Assembly: GCA_035384565.1 (NCBI GenBank)
Contig: DAOOIT010000003.1
Location: forward strand, 150,485 to 214,484
Source of the DNA: Planctomycetota bacterium
GTDB taxonomy: Bacteria > Planctomycetota > PUPC01 > DSUN01
Length of the DNA stretch: 64,000 bases
Direction: 5' to 3'
Shown here: piece by piece, positions 31,723 through 40,078 of the stretch
How positions within the stretch are numbered: position 1 is the stretch's first letter
Layout of the letters: every line of letters starts with the position of its first letter
Made by a program: the position numbers and the translations under genes
The notes under the pieces: model-generated
What the model was told of the DNA's origin: nothing
Seen by the model: only the letters and a program-made list of their open reading frames with translations
Databases searched by the model: none

Positions 31723-33087
31723 CTACAGTCCCTCCACCTCCCAGCCCTTGCGATAGGTGCGGCGCAGGAGGCGCTGCGCCTCGTCGCTGTTGGTGACCTT
31801 GAGGTTGGCGGCATCCCACTCGAGCAGCGTGTTCGGCACGCGGATGGCCACGGTGCCGAGCAGGATGGCCTCGGCCATGGGGCCGACCTGCATGAAGTGG
31901 CTCTCGGTCGGCTCGCCGCCGAGGCAGGCATCCACGAAGTGGTGGTAGTGATCGCGGCCGGGGAGCTTGGGCCGCTCGATCTTGGCGAATTTCTCCTTGG
32001 GGAAGAGCTGCGGGCCGGCGCCGTGCTGGAGCAGGAGCGCGCCCTCGGTGCCGATGACCATGGCCGACTCGGGCGGGTAGCCCGGCTTGCCGGCCTCGAA
32101 GCCCGCGAGCTTCTGCACGTCGTCGGGCGGGTAGAACTCGCCGTCGAACCACTCGAGCGTGAGGTCGCCCTCGGTGGCCTCGCTGGCGGGGAACACCCAG
32201 GTGATGTGGTCGCCCTGGGGCCAGGTGTCGGCGCGGCGCTCGGGGCTCTCGAGCCAGGACTTCTGGACTTCGGCGGTGACGGTCTTGGGCGCGGTGAGGC
32301 GGAGGCCCTTCCAGACGGCGTCGAAGATGTGGCAGCCGATGTCGCCCGACCAGCCGGTGCCGAAGTCCTGCCAGGCGCGCCAGCGGACCGGGTGGTAGAT
32401 TCCGCCGCCGGCATAGGGGCGCTCGGGCGCGGTGCCGAGCCAGAGGTCCCAGCTCAGGTGGGGGGGAGGCGTCTCGCCCTGGGGCGGCCTGGGCCCCTTG
32501 AGGCGATAGTGCTCGATGGCGCCGGGGCGGTTGGAGCACAGGATGGCGCGTTTGGCCTTGCCGATGACGCCCTGGCGGAGGAAGGCCACGGCCATGCGGT
32601 CGCCGATGCCGCTGGCGGCCTGGGTGCCGAGCTGGGTTGTGACGCCCGCGGCCTTGGCCGCGGCGGCGATCTGGCGGCTCTCGTAGACGTCGTGCGTCAG
32701 GGGCTTCTGGCAGTAGACGTGCTTCTTCTTCCGCAGCGCGGTCATCGTGGCCGGGGCGTGGGTGTGGTCGGGCGTGGAGACGTTCACCGAGTCGATCTGG
32801 TCGCCTTCCTTGTCGAGCATCTCGCGCCAGTCGGCGTAGGTGCGGGCGCCGACGTACTTGGCCGCCGCGGCCTTCAGCGTGTTGGCATCCACGTCGCACA
32901 AGGCGACGATCTGGGCCTTGGGGTGGCCTTTGATCGCGCCCAGGTCGCCGCCGCCCATGCCGCCCGAGCCGATGGCGGCGTGGCACAGCTTGTCATTGGC
33001 GCCGAAGACGTTGCGGGCGAGAATCGTGGCGGCCAGCCCGGCCGCCGTGCCCTGGAAGAAGGTGCGACGCGAGATTTGCTCGGACAT
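31723..33087 (-). CDS. Tat-exported Gfo/Idh/MocA-family oxidoreductase
   Basis: The 454-residue product begins with a twin-arginine leader (ISRRTFFQGTAAGLAATILA) and a Rossmann motif (AAIGSGGMGGGDLG). The family lysine motif is present as VYCQKPLTHDV, where QKP replaces EKP and is usual in the planctomycetal exported subgroup. GWSGDIGCHIFDAVWKGLRL carries the conserved metal- or substrate-facing His. The ATG at 33087 follows CAAGGAGGCCCCA. It heads a run of same-strand genes down to the alpha-2-macroglobulin. Substrate unknown; likely acts on an external carbohydrate derivative, by analogy only. Confidence 0.87.
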   Translation of the reverse strand: MSEQISRRTFFQGTAAGLAATILARNVFGANDKLCHAAIGSGGMGGGDLGAIKGHPKAQIVALCDVDANTLKAAAAKYVGARTYADWREMLDKEGDQIDSVNVSTPDHTHAPATMTALRKKKHVYCQKPLTHDVYESRQIAAAAKAAGVTTQLGTQAASGIGDRMAVAFLRQGVIGKAKRAILCSNRPGAIEHYRLKGPRPPQGETPPPHLSWDLWLGTAPERPYAGGGIYHPVRWRAWQDFGTGWSGDIGCHIFDAVWKGLRLTAPKTVTAEVQKSWLESPERRADTWPQGDHITWVFPASEATEGDLTLEWFDGEFYPPDDVQKLAGFEAGKPGYPPESAMVIGTEGALLLQHGAGPQLFPKEKFAKIERPKLPGRDHYHHFVDACLGGEPTESHFMQVGPMAEAILLGTVAIRVPNTLLEWDAANLKVTNSDEAQRLLRRTYRKGWEVEGL

Positions 33088-33158
33088 TGGGGCCTCCTTG
33101 TGACGCAGCGCATGCGGAAAGACGCCGCACAGCGCTTCAGGCGCCGGGCGCGCACACA

Positions 33159-33186
33159 ATGATAGCGCGCGCCGCTCGGATTGCAA
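33159..33186 (-). promoter_or_regulatory. Sigma-70-like promoter for the exported Gfo/Idh operon
   Basis: TTGCAA (33186-33181) and TATCAT (33164-33159) on the minus strand with 16 bp between, about 70 bp before the start at 33087. Confidence 0.5.
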
Positions 33187-33198
33187 GCCCCATGCAAA

Positions 33199-33228
33199 GG
33201 CCCCGCGGGGCGAGTGCCCCACGGGGCC
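33199..33228 (-). terminator. GC hairpin downstream of ilvC
   Basis: GGCCCCGCGGGGC (33199-33211) pairs with 33216-33228 over a GAGT loop, 12 of 13 positions matched. It stands 28 bp past the ilvC stop and just before the next promoter, as expected for a terminator, though no T-tract follows. Confidence 0.6.
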
Positions 33229-33256
33229 CTTGGAGAAGCTGGAAGCGGATGCCGTG

Positions 33257-34357
33257 TCACACGGCGCGGCCTTTGACGCCCTTGGCCTTGGCCGCGCCCT
33301 TCTTGACGCCCTCGCAGGGGCGCAGGGCGCGCACGGCGCGGCCGGCCTGCCAGATTTCCTTGTTGCCCAGGGCCTCGAGCTCCTTGTGCAGGATCTCCTG
33401 GTAGTCGGGGCGGCCCAGGCACTTGATCACGCGGCGCGTCTCGGTGCCGTTCTTCACGCTCTCGTAGAGCTGCTTGAAGAGAGGGGCGACGGCCTTCTTG
33501 AACTTCGGCGCCCAGTCGAGCGCGCCGCGCTGCGCCGTGCTTGAGCAGTTCGCATACATCCACTCCATGCCGTTCTCGTCCACCAGGCGGATGAGGCTCT
33601 GGGTGAGTTCCTCGACGGTCTCGTTGAAGGCCTCGGACGGGTCGTGGCCGCGGCGGCGCAGCTCGTCGTACTGGGCCTCCATCACGCCGGCCAGCGCGCC
33701 CATCAGGATGCCGCGCTCGCCCGTGAGGTCGCTGTAGACCTCCTTCTTGAACGTGGTGGGGAAGAGGAAGCCCGAGCCGATGGCGATGCCGATGGCCAGC
33801 ACGCGGTCGCGGGCGCGGCCGGTGGCGTCCTGCTCGATGGCGAAGCTGGAGTTGATGCCGGCGCCGCTGAGGAAGTTGCGCCGCACGCTGGTGCCCGAGC
33901 CCTTGGGGGCCACGAGGATCACGTCCACGTCCTTCGGCGGCACCACGCCGGTCTGGTCCTTGTAGGTGAGGCCGAAGCCGTGGCTGAAGTACAGGGCTTT
34001 GCCGGCCGTGAGGTGCGGCTTGATGATGGGCCACACCTTGAGCATGGCCGCGTCGCTGACCAGGAACTTGATGATCGTGCCCTTCGCCGCCGCCTCCTCG
34101 ATGTCGAAGAGGTCCTTGCCCGGCTTCCAGCCGTCGGCCACCGCGCGATCCCAGTCCTTCTTGAACTTCGGGCTCTGGCCGATCACGATGTTCCTGATGC
34201 CGTTGTCGCGCATGTTGAGGGCCTGCGCGGGGCCCTGCACGCCGTAGCCGATGACGGCGATGGTTTCCTTCTGGAGGATCTGGCGCGCCTTGGCGAGCGG
34301 GAACTCCTGGCGCGTCACCACCTCTTCCACCACGTTGCCGAACTTGATCTTCGCCAT
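33257..34357 (-). CDS. ilvC: Ketol-acid reductoisomerase
   Basis: IlvC converts 2-acetolactate or 2-aceto-2-hydroxybutyrate to the dihydroxy acids of branched-chain amino-acid synthesis, with NADPH and magnesium. The 366-residue product has AVIGYGVQGPAQALNMRDNG for the cofactor, FLVSDAAMLKVWPII, YFSHGFGL, PPKDVDVILVAPKGSG, the metal-binding DLTGERGILMGALAG and ETVEELTQSLIRL. Length and sequence fit the intermediate (about 350-residue) subgroup rather than the E. coli-type long form. The ATG at 34357 has AGGAGGTCGAGA before it. No ilvB, ilvN, ilvD or leuA is nearby; it stands alone behind a MerR gene. The tail (KKGAAKAKGVKGRAV) is basic and unconserved. Confidence 0.96.
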   Translation of the reverse strand: MAKIKFGNVVEEVVTRQEFPLAKARQILQKETIAVIGYGVQGPAQALNMRDNGIRNIVIGQSPKFKKDWDRAVADGWKPGKDLFDIEEAAAKGTIIKFLVSDAAMLKVWPIIKPHLTAGKALYFSHGFGLTYKDQTGVVPPKDVDVILVAPKGSGTSVRRNFLSGAGINSSFAIEQDATGRARDRVLAIGIAIGSGFLFPTTFKKEVYSDLTGERGILMGALAGVMEAQYDELRRRGHDPSEAFNETVEELTQSLIRLVDENGMEWMYANCSSTAQRGALDWAPKFKKAVAPLFKQLYESVKNGTETRRVIKCLGRPDYQEILHKELEALGNKEIWQAGRAVRALRPCEGVKKGAAKAKGVKGRAV

Positions 34358-34393
34358 TCTCGACCTCCTGTGCAAAGGGACGCGGCGGCGGGC

Positions 34394-34789
34394 CTACCGG
34401 GCCACGGAACGCTGGAGGAAGGCCTCGAGGCGTTGGAGCAGCCCCTGCTGCTCGGCGATAGCCGCCTTGAGGCGCGCCGTCTTCTCCTGAAGGGCGCGCA
34501 CCTGGGCGCGGGGGAGCGGCAGGCGGCCGTGCGGCTCGCGCGCCTCGCCCTCGGGGCCGAGCAGCACGCGCTTGAGCGCCATGATCTGCCGGATCTCCTC
34601 GAGCGAGAAGCCGAGCTGCCTGAGCTGCGCGATGTGCTGGACCAGCGTGACGTGGAAGGGCGTGTACGCGCGCTGCGCGCCGTGCTTGATCGCCTCGATG
34701 AGGCCCAGCTCCTCATAGTAGCGCAGCGTGCGCGCCGTCACCCCTGCCTGGGCGGCCGCCTCGCCGATCTTCATGGGTTTGCTCGGCAC
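34394..34789 (-). CDS. MerR-family transcriptional regulator
   Basis: The 131-residue product has the MerR winged-helix motif MKIGEAAAQAGVTARTLRYY, then EELGLIEAIKHGAQRAYTP and IAQLRQLGFSLEEIRQIMAL. A C-terminal coiled coil (about 92-128) would form the dimer. No metal-binding cysteines are present, so a metal sensor is unlikely. The GTG start at 34789 has GGAGGT eight bases upstream and fits better than the internal ATG. A promoter with a palindrome over its -35 box precedes the gene, so autoregulation and control of ilvC 36 bp downstream are likely. MerR regulators of branched-chain amino-acid metabolism are known in other bacteria, but this link is inference. Confidence 0.88.
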   Translation of the reverse strand: MPSKPMKIGEAAAQAGVTARTLRYYEELGLIEAIKHGAQRAYTPFHVTLVQHIAQLRQLGFSLEEIRQIMALKRVLLGPEGEAREPHGRLPLPRAQVRALQEKTARLKAAIAEQQGLLQRLEAFLQRSVAR

Positions 34790-34828
34790 GCGCTCGGACC
34801 TCCGGCCGGCTCTCAGGAGCCGGGGAGC

Positions 34829-34858
34829 ATCATAGCAGAACTTAACGTTTGCGTCAAG
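34829..34858 (-). promoter_or_regulatory. Promoter plus palindromic operator of merR-ilvC
   Basis: On the minus strand TTGACG (34857-34852) and TATGAT (34834-34829) are 17 bp apart. The imperfect palindrome CTTGACG-CAAA-CGTTAAG (34841-34858) covers the -35 box, with 6 of 7 arm positions matching. This is the expected placement and size for a MerR-family site. Confidence 0.65.
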
Positions 34859-34883
34859 GTGATCTTTTGCGGGACCGGACAGG

Positions 34884-35630
34884 CTACTGGGCCGCGCCCG
34901 CCCTCTCCTGCTTCAGGCGCGTCACGAGCGCCCGAATGTCCTGCATGCTGAAGCCGTGCTGCTGGCGCAGGCGCCCCAGGGTGGCGGCGGACGGCGTGCC
35001 GGCGGGCAGCTTGAGTTCGGCCACGATGCGCTCGAAGGGCACGCCCGCCTCCGCGGCCACCTCGGCCAGGGTGGTCGAGCCCTTGATGCCGCCCGGCCCG
35101 TGCTCGGGGCCGGATGCGCCCGTCCTGGGCGCCGGCGCGGCCTCGGGCATCGTGGCCGTGGTGGGGCAGAGGCCATCGGTGCAGGTGTCGCAGGCCGACG
35201 CGGCCTTGCCCCCTCGGTAGCCCTTGCCCTTGCCGCCCTCGCCCTCGTGGTCGCACGCCGTCCCCGCCCCGACGGGGAGGAGCCAGGGGGCGGCGATCGC
35301 GCCGACGCCCGCCAGGCCGAGCGCGAGGAGGAGCAAGGCGCCGCCCGCTCCCGCGCCGGCCTTTCTCACCGCACGCGGCCGCGTGAGCGACCCGAACGTG
35401 TTGGTGACCCACTTCCAGTGGAGCGCGACGTGCAGCGTCACGAGCCCCACGAGGCTCAGGGCCAGGTAGAAGTGCACCGTGCCCCACTGGTGGCGCGAGT
35501 AGCCCAGGATGCCCATGCTGCCCGAGCCTGGGGGCAGACGGTAGTACAGGATCAGCCCGGTCGCCGCCAGACCGACCATCGCAAGATACGCCAGCACGTT
35601 CACAACCAGGTGCAGCTTGTTCTTCGGCAT
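34884..35630 (-). CDS. DUF4405-like membrane protein with cysteine-rich loop and C-terminal helical domain
   Basis: The 248-residue product has an N-terminal membrane unit of DUF4405 type, which resembles cytochrome-b-like four-helix proteins: LHLVVNVLAYLAMVGLAATG, then SRHQWGTVHFYLALSLVGLVTLH and VALHWKW. Conserved histidines in these helices could bind haem. A further helix (about 91-112) leads to an external loop with ACDHEGEGGKGKG and CDTCTDGLC, a possible metal site. The last 70 residues (TTLAEVAAEAGVPFERIVAEL, then GFSMQDIRALV) form a small repeated helical domain often attached to such proteins. It is probably a redox or metal-related membrane protein; nothing nearby defines its role. 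The gap 35631-35725 shows no other gene. Confidence 0.65.
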   Translation of the reverse strand: MPKNKLHLVVNVLAYLAMVGLAATGLILYYRLPPGSGSMGILGYSRHQWGTVHFYLALSLVGLVTLHVALHWKWVTNTFGSLTRPRAVRKAGAGAGGALLLLALGLAGVGAIAAPWLLPVGAGTACDHEGEGGKGKGYRGGKAASACDTCTDGLCPTTATMPEAAPAPRTGASGPEHGPGGIKGSTTLAEVAAEAGVPFERIVAELKLPAGTPSAATLGRLRQQHGFSMQDIRALVTRLKQERAGAAQ

Positions 35631-35725
35631 GCGCGCTCTCCCGGCCAGAGAGTGGGGTGCCACGCGCCGCGGACGCCCGATGCGTCCCGACGCCCATTCC
35701 AGTATACCACAGCCTGGGGCGGCGC

Positions 35726-36919
35726 CTAGGGCCGCCGCGAGGCGAAAGACTCGACGAGCCTGCGGCGCACGCGGTCGCCCAGGCGGCACGTGATCTCGTA
35801 GGGGATGGTGCCCGCCAGGCGGGCGAGGTTCTCGACGCTGTGCGGGTCCGCGGGATCGGGCGAGATGATTTCGACCTCATCGCCCACGGCGGCCGAGGGC
35901 ACGTCGGTCAGGTCCACGATCGTCTGGTCCATCGAAATGGTGCCGCGGGCGGGCACGAGCTGGCCGCGCACGCGCATCACCGTCTTGTTCGTGAGGCAGC
36001 GGAGGTAGCCGTCGGCGTAACCCACGGGCACGAGGCCCACGCGGCTATCGCGCTCGAAGGTGTGGCGCAGGCCATAGCCGCAGCGGCTGCCGGCCGGCAT
36101 CGGGCGCACCTGCATCAGGCGGCCCGTCAGACGCAGGCACGGCTGGAGCGGCAGACGCACGTGCATCTCGTCCGACGGCTGGTATCCGTAGACGGCGATG
36201 CCGGGCCGGACCATCTCCAGATGGGTCTCGGGGAGGTCCACAAGGGCGGCGGAGTTTGCGGCGTGAAGGAGCGGCGATTTCGCATTTCGGATTTCGGCTC
36301 TCGGATCCCTGTGCCCCGCCATTCGCAGCCCGCAATCCGCAATCGCCCGGCGGAAACAGGCCAGTTGCTCGAGGGTGTGGGCCTTGTCGGCGGCGTCGGC
36401 CAGGGCGAAGTGGGTGTAGAGGCCCGCCAGCTCGAGGCTCGGCTCGGCGCGCACGCGCTCGGCCAGCGCCGGGACCTGGGCCGCCGGCACGCCCGAGCGG
36501 CCCATGCCGCTGTCCACCTTCACGTGCACGGCGGCCCGGGCGTTCACGTGGCGGGCCGCCTCGGCCACGAGGCGCACCTCGGCGGGCGCGGTCAGCGTGA
36601 GCCACACGTCGTTGGCCACGAGCTGAGCCAGGGCGTCGCGCAGTTCGGCCCCCTCGCCGTAGGCGCAGGCCGAGAAGAACAGGAGGATCGGCTTGCGGAA
36701 GCCGCGGTGGCGCAGGCTCACCGCCTCCTGGGGCGTGGCCACGCCCAGCACGTCGGCCTGCTCGGCCAGCACATCGAGCACCAGTTGGAGGCCGTGCCCG
36801 TAGGCGTTGGCCTTTGCGGCGACGCACAGCTTCACGCCGGGCGCGAGGCGCCGACGCAGCATCTGGAGGTTGTGCCGCAGCGCCGCAGCGGAGATCTCGG
36901 CGGTAAGGTAGCTCTCCAC
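35726..36919 (-). CDS. alr: Alanine racemase carrying a heptad-repeat insertion
   Basis: Alr makes D-alanine for peptidoglycan with PLP. The 397-residue product has the PLP lysine K36 in VAAKANAYGHG, VKVDSGMGRSG, THFALADAAD, HAANSAALVDLPETHLEMVRPGI and the second-domain tyrosine in CGYGLRHTFER, then GYADGYLR and ISMDQTIVDLTDV. Residues 193-215 or so (from IADCGLRMAG to RNAKS), between the barrel helix and HAANSAA, are encoded by ten 7-bp units at 36274-36343 and have no counterpart I know in other racemases. The surrounding frame is intact, so the enzyme may still work with a loop extension. The start is GTG with AAGGAATCGCC before it; the MscS gene ends 14 bp upstream. Confidence 0.92.
   Translation of the reverse strand: MESYLTAEISAAALRHNLQMLRRRLAPGVKLCVAAKANAYGHGLQLVLDVLAEQADVLGVATPQEAVSLRHRGFRKPILLFFSACAYGEGAELRDALAQLVANDVWLTLTAPAEVRLVAEAARHVNARAAVHVKVDSGMGRSGVPAAQVPALAERVRAEPSLELAGLYTHFALADAADKAHTLEQLACFRRAIADCGLRMAGHRDPRAEIRNAKSPLLHAANSAALVDLPETHLEMVRPGIAVYGYQPSDEMHVRLPLQPCLRLTGRLMQVRPMPAGSRCGYGLRHTFERDSRVGLVPVGYADGYLRCLTNKTVMRVRGQLVPARGTISMDQTIVDLTDVPSAAVGDEVEIISPDPADPHSVENLARLAGTIPYEITCRLGDRVRRRLVESFASRRP
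36274..36343. repeat. Heptad inverted-repeat element 3 inside alr
   Basis: Ten 7-bp units run without a break: on + GCGATTT, CGCATTT, CGGATTT, CGGCTCT, CGGATCC, CTGTGCC, CCGCCAT, TCGCAGC and two CCGCAAT. The first and last halves are imperfect inverse copies, so it can fold back on itself. It lies wholly in the alr coding region, and the frame continues through it. Confidence 0.8.
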
Positions 36920-36933
36920 GGCGATTCCTTCCG

Positions 36934-38193
36934 TCAGGCCTGCGAACCTCCCGCGGGTTCGGAATCCGCGGAAGGTCGGCGCGCTTCGCGTGCCAGGGGC
37001 AGTTCGACCGCCGAGCGGATGTGCAGGCTGCGCTGTGGGAACGGGACCTCGATGCCCTCGGCCTCGAAACGGTCCTTGATCGCCATGTTCACCTCGTCGC
37101 GGATGCGGAACTGGTCGTGGTAATCGTTTACCCAGTAGACCAGCATGAGCTCGAGCGCCGACTCGCCGAAGCCCGTGAAGAACACGGCGGGCGGCGCCGG
37201 CTCGCGCCGCACCTCGGGGTGCGCGTTCAACACGTCGAGCAGGACGGCCTTGGCCTTGCGCAAGTCGGTGCCGTAGGCCACGCCCAGGGGGGCGCGGATC
37301 TTGAACTGGGGGTCGGGCGCGCTGAAGTTCACGATCTGCGCCTTGGCGATCTCGGCGTTCGGCACGGTGATCACCGTGTGGTCGAACGACAGCACGCGGG
37401 TGCTGCGCAGGCCGATGTCCAGCACGTCGCCCGTCTGCCCGCTGCCGAACTGAATGCGGTCGCCGGGCTTGAACGGGCGGTCAATCATGAGCACGAAGCC
37501 GGCGATCATGTTGGCGATGGTCTCCTGGGCCGCGAAGGCCACCGCCAGCGACATCACGCCCGCCGTGGCCAGTAGGCCCGTGATCTGCACGCCGAAGTGG
37601 TCGAACACCACCGTGGCGGCGATGAAGAAGAACACGAACTTCGCCAGCTTGCGGAAGAGGACGAGGAACTGGCTGTCCACATGGGCCTTGGTCCTGGCGG
37701 CCACGTCGTGGCTGTACCAGTCCATCACCGCATGCGCCACGCCGTAGGCCAGGCCCGTGATGCCGAGCACGAGCGCGATGTAGAGCGCGCCCTGGAAGAG
37801 GCCCCAGGCGGGATGGTCGGTGACGGGGGGCAGGCCGCGGAAGCTCATCTTCGCGCCCATCTCGGTGAGGGCCAGGAACGTGACCCACCGCATCGGGCCG
37901 CGCGTGGCCTCCAGGATGCCCACGTCCAGCGTCGTCTTCGTGCGGCGCGCGATGGGCAGGAGCGCGTGGTCCCACACCCAGTGGACCACCTTGGAGGCCA
38001 CCAGGGCGCCCGCGAGCCAGATGCCGAACGAGATCCAGCCTCTTGCCAGCGGGGAAAGGTTCAGCGTGGCGGCCGCCGGCGCCGCCTCCTGGGCCCGGGC
38101 GGCCCGCGCGCCAAGAGCGGCGAGGGCCGCGGCCCCCGTCTTCGCTGCTGCTGGGATCCAGCGGCGCCCTGTGAGCTTGTGTTGGGAGGTCAA
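36934..38193 (-). CDS. MscS-family mechanosensitive channel
   Basis: The 419-residue product has a signal-like N-terminus ending ARAARAQEA, four to five membrane helices, and the MscS pore helix region (GLLATAGVMSLAVAFAAQETIANMIAGF), with alternating Gly and Ala as expected for TM3. The beta domain follows (RPFKPGDRIQFGSGQTGDVLDIGLRSTRVLSFDH) and then the C-terminal vestibule (FGESALELMLVYWVNDYHDQFRIRDEVNMAI). It opens under membrane tension to release solutes. The start is a TTG with AGGAG six bases upstream, and that ribosome site overlaps the stop of the B12-protein gene, so the two are probably coupled. Placed in a possible opine/D-alanine operon, it may serve export or osmotic balance, which is inference. 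Confidence 0.9.
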   Translation of the reverse strand: MTSQHKLTGRRWIPAAAKTGAAALAALGARAARAQEAAPAAATLNLSPLARGWISFGIWLAGALVASKVVHWVWDHALLPIARRTKTTLDVGILEATRGPMRWVTFLALTEMGAKMSFRGLPPVTDHPAWGLFQGALYIALVLGITGLAYGVAHAVMDWYSHDVAARTKAHVDSQFLVLFRKLAKFVFFFIAATVVFDHFGVQITGLLATAGVMSLAVAFAAQETIANMIAGFVLMIDRPFKPGDRIQFGSGQTGDVLDIGLRSTRVLSFDHTVITVPNAEIAKAQIVNFSAPDPQFKIRAPLGVAYGTDLRKAKAVLLDVLNAHPEVRREPAPPAVFFTGFGESALELMLVYWVNDYHDQFRIRDEVNMAIKDRFEAEGIEVPFPQRSLHIRSAVELPLAREARRPSADSEPAGGSQA

Positions 38194-38205
38194 AGGCGTC
38201 TCCTG

Positions 38206-40065
38206 TCACCCGGCCCCCACGATCCGCCGCACGCGCTCGTCGGCGGCGAGGGGCTCGCCCTGGTCATCCACCACCTTCACCGCGCCGTGCACCAGGCGCG
38301 TGGGCCAGCGCAGGGCCTCGCGGAACTCGTCCCGGCACGCCCACAGGTAGGGCGCAGGCAGGAAGCCGAGGGCGAAGGCGCGGTAGAGGCCCTGCGCAGT
38401 GTACGGATTCGACACCGCAGCTTCAATGGCCCGAAGCACGGTGCGGCTCTCGGCCAGCAGGGCCGCCGTGCGGCTCGCCACCTCGGGGTGGCCGGCCATA
38501 TCGTCCACGTCGCCCTTCGCGCGCAGGCGGCGGTACTCGGCGAGGGCGTGGCGCATGATCTGGATGCTCTCGTTGACCACGGACGGGTCGGCCAGATGCG
38601 ACGCCTCGGAGTAACTCACCACGTGAATGATGGGCGGGCTCGCGGGGTCGTGGGGCTCGATGTCGTCCATCAGCGCCGTCACCGCCGCGAGCTGGGCCTT
38701 GGCGCGCTCGAGGTCGTGCGAGAAGTAGTCGAGTCCGCCGCGGGGCTGAAGCAGGACGCGGAAGCGGCCGTCCTCGAGTTCGCGGGCGAGGGCGAGCAGG
38801 GCGCGGGCCTTGGCCAGGTCTTGCACGCCCCAGGTGGCCTTGGGCGTGTTGAGCATGGCCTGGAGCACCAGGGTGCGAATGCCCAGGGCCTTCGCCGTTC
38901 GGGCCGCCAGCACGGCGGCGACGACGTAGGTGACGTCGTCGGCCCCGCGGAAGGCGAAGTGGTGCGACACGTTGGGCTCGTAGGGCTTGCCGGCCGCGGC
39001 GATCACGCGCAGGGTCTCGACGTGCTGCTCGAGGTTCTGGCGCACGGGATAGGGGCCGCGCCCGTCCACTTGGCAGAACCACCAGAGCGAGAGCGCGTGC
39101 CAGGCGGTGTGGATCGTCTCCTCGTACATCCGCGCGAGGTCCGGGATGTCGCGCGTGCCGGCATAGGTGCGCACGAGCATGGGCCGGGCGGCGCGCCAGA
39201 CGGCGGCGAACTCGTCGGGCGAGTTGAGCGGCACGCCGCCGCCGTTGGGGCGGCCGCCCCAGTCGTCCCCGAACGCTTCTTGTGTGAGCTGCGAGGTGCC
39301 GATGGACAACACGTCGAGCAGCCCCGCCGAGGCGAGCTGGCGGGTCCAGTCGAGGAACTGCCGCACGGCCTCGGCGCGGTCCGGCAGGTAGGGGCCCACG
39401 TGCGCCCTCACGACCGGCGGCAGCCGGCGGGCGAGGCCGTGATCCACGCGGGCCACCAGCGTGTCGGCCTCCGTGCCGAAGCCGTCGTAGCCGCTGCGGT
39501 CCACGGGGCGGACGGCCCGGTAATCGGCCTTGCGCACCAGGTCGCGGCCGAAGGCGAGGCGCGCCTCGTCGTAGGCCATGCCCTCGGCCAGCGCGTGAGG
39601 GAGGCGCGAGGCGTCCACGCCCAGGAGGCGGAGGGTCTCGGCCGGCGTCTCGTCGCCGCAGAAGGTGGCGGTGGCCTCGGGCACGGTGCGGCGCACCAGT
39701 TCGCAGGCCTGGGGCAGCCCGGCGAAGTAGAGGGCCTTGAGCGGCCCGCCCTGGGCGGCCAGGAGGCGCCGGTCCTTGAGCCGCACGACGAGGCGGCCGA
39801 AGAGGGCCGCGCCGTCGTGCGGGTCGAGGCGGTAGCTGAAGCCGAGGACCGTGATGCGGCGGTCGCGCAGCCAGCGCTCGATGGCGGCGAACGCGGCCGG
39901 GTCGCCGGGCCGGCCCGCCGCCTCGCAGGCGGCGGCAGGGGCGCTCTCGGCCGCGTGGCCGCAGTCGGCCAGGGCCTGGGCCACGGCCGCGATGCCCAGG
40001 GTGTGGGCATCGAGGGCGGGCCGCAGGAGGCCGAAGCGGTCGTCGCGTGTCGCGGCAGGAGGCAT
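38206..40065 (-). CDS. Protein with N-terminal B12-binding-type domain and large C-terminal domain, mutase-like
   Basis: The 619-residue product begins with a Rossmann-like domain that shows all three marks of base-off cobalamin binding: DAHTLG (the DxHxxG motif) at about residues 19-24, SYRL in the SxL position, and QGG in the glycine turn. The remaining 450 or so residues could form a TIM barrel like that of cobalamin mutases: VRAHVGPYLPDRAEAVRQFL, SIGTSQLTQEAFGDDW, RTYAGTRDIPDLARMYEETIH and FRVLLQPRGGLDYF. I do not recognise a named enzyme. It follows the opine dehydrogenase by 13 bp and precedes an MscS gene by 12 bp. A carbon-skeleton or amino mutase acting on an amino acid is plausible but unproven. 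Confidence 0.6.
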   Translation of the reverse strand: MPPAATRDDRFGLLRPALDAHTLGIAAVAQALADCGHAAESAPAAACEAAGRPGDPAAFAAIERWLRDRRITVLGFSYRLDPHDGAALFGRLVVRLKDRRLLAAQGGPLKALYFAGLPQACELVRRTVPEATATFCGDETPAETLRLLGVDASRLPHALAEGMAYDEARLAFGRDLVRKADYRAVRPVDRSGYDGFGTEADTLVARVDHGLARRLPPVVRAHVGPYLPDRAEAVRQFLDWTRQLASAGLLDVLSIGTSQLTQEAFGDDWGGRPNGGGVPLNSPDEFAAVWRAARPMLVRTYAGTRDIPDLARMYEETIHTAWHALSLWWFCQVDGRGPYPVRQNLEQHVETLRVIAAAGKPYEPNVSHHFAFRGADDVTYVVAAVLAARTAKALGIRTLVLQAMLNTPKATWGVQDLAKARALLALARELEDGRFRVLLQPRGGLDYFSHDLERAKAQLAAVTALMDDIEPHDPASPPIIHVVSYSEASHLADPSVVNESIQIMRHALAEYRRLRAKGDVDDMAGHPEVASRTAALLAESRTVLRAIEAAVSNPYTAQGLYRAFALGFLPAPYLWACRDEFREALRWPTRLVHGAVKVVDDQGEPLAADERVRRIVGAG

Positions 40066-40078
40066 GGCGCCCTCTCGA

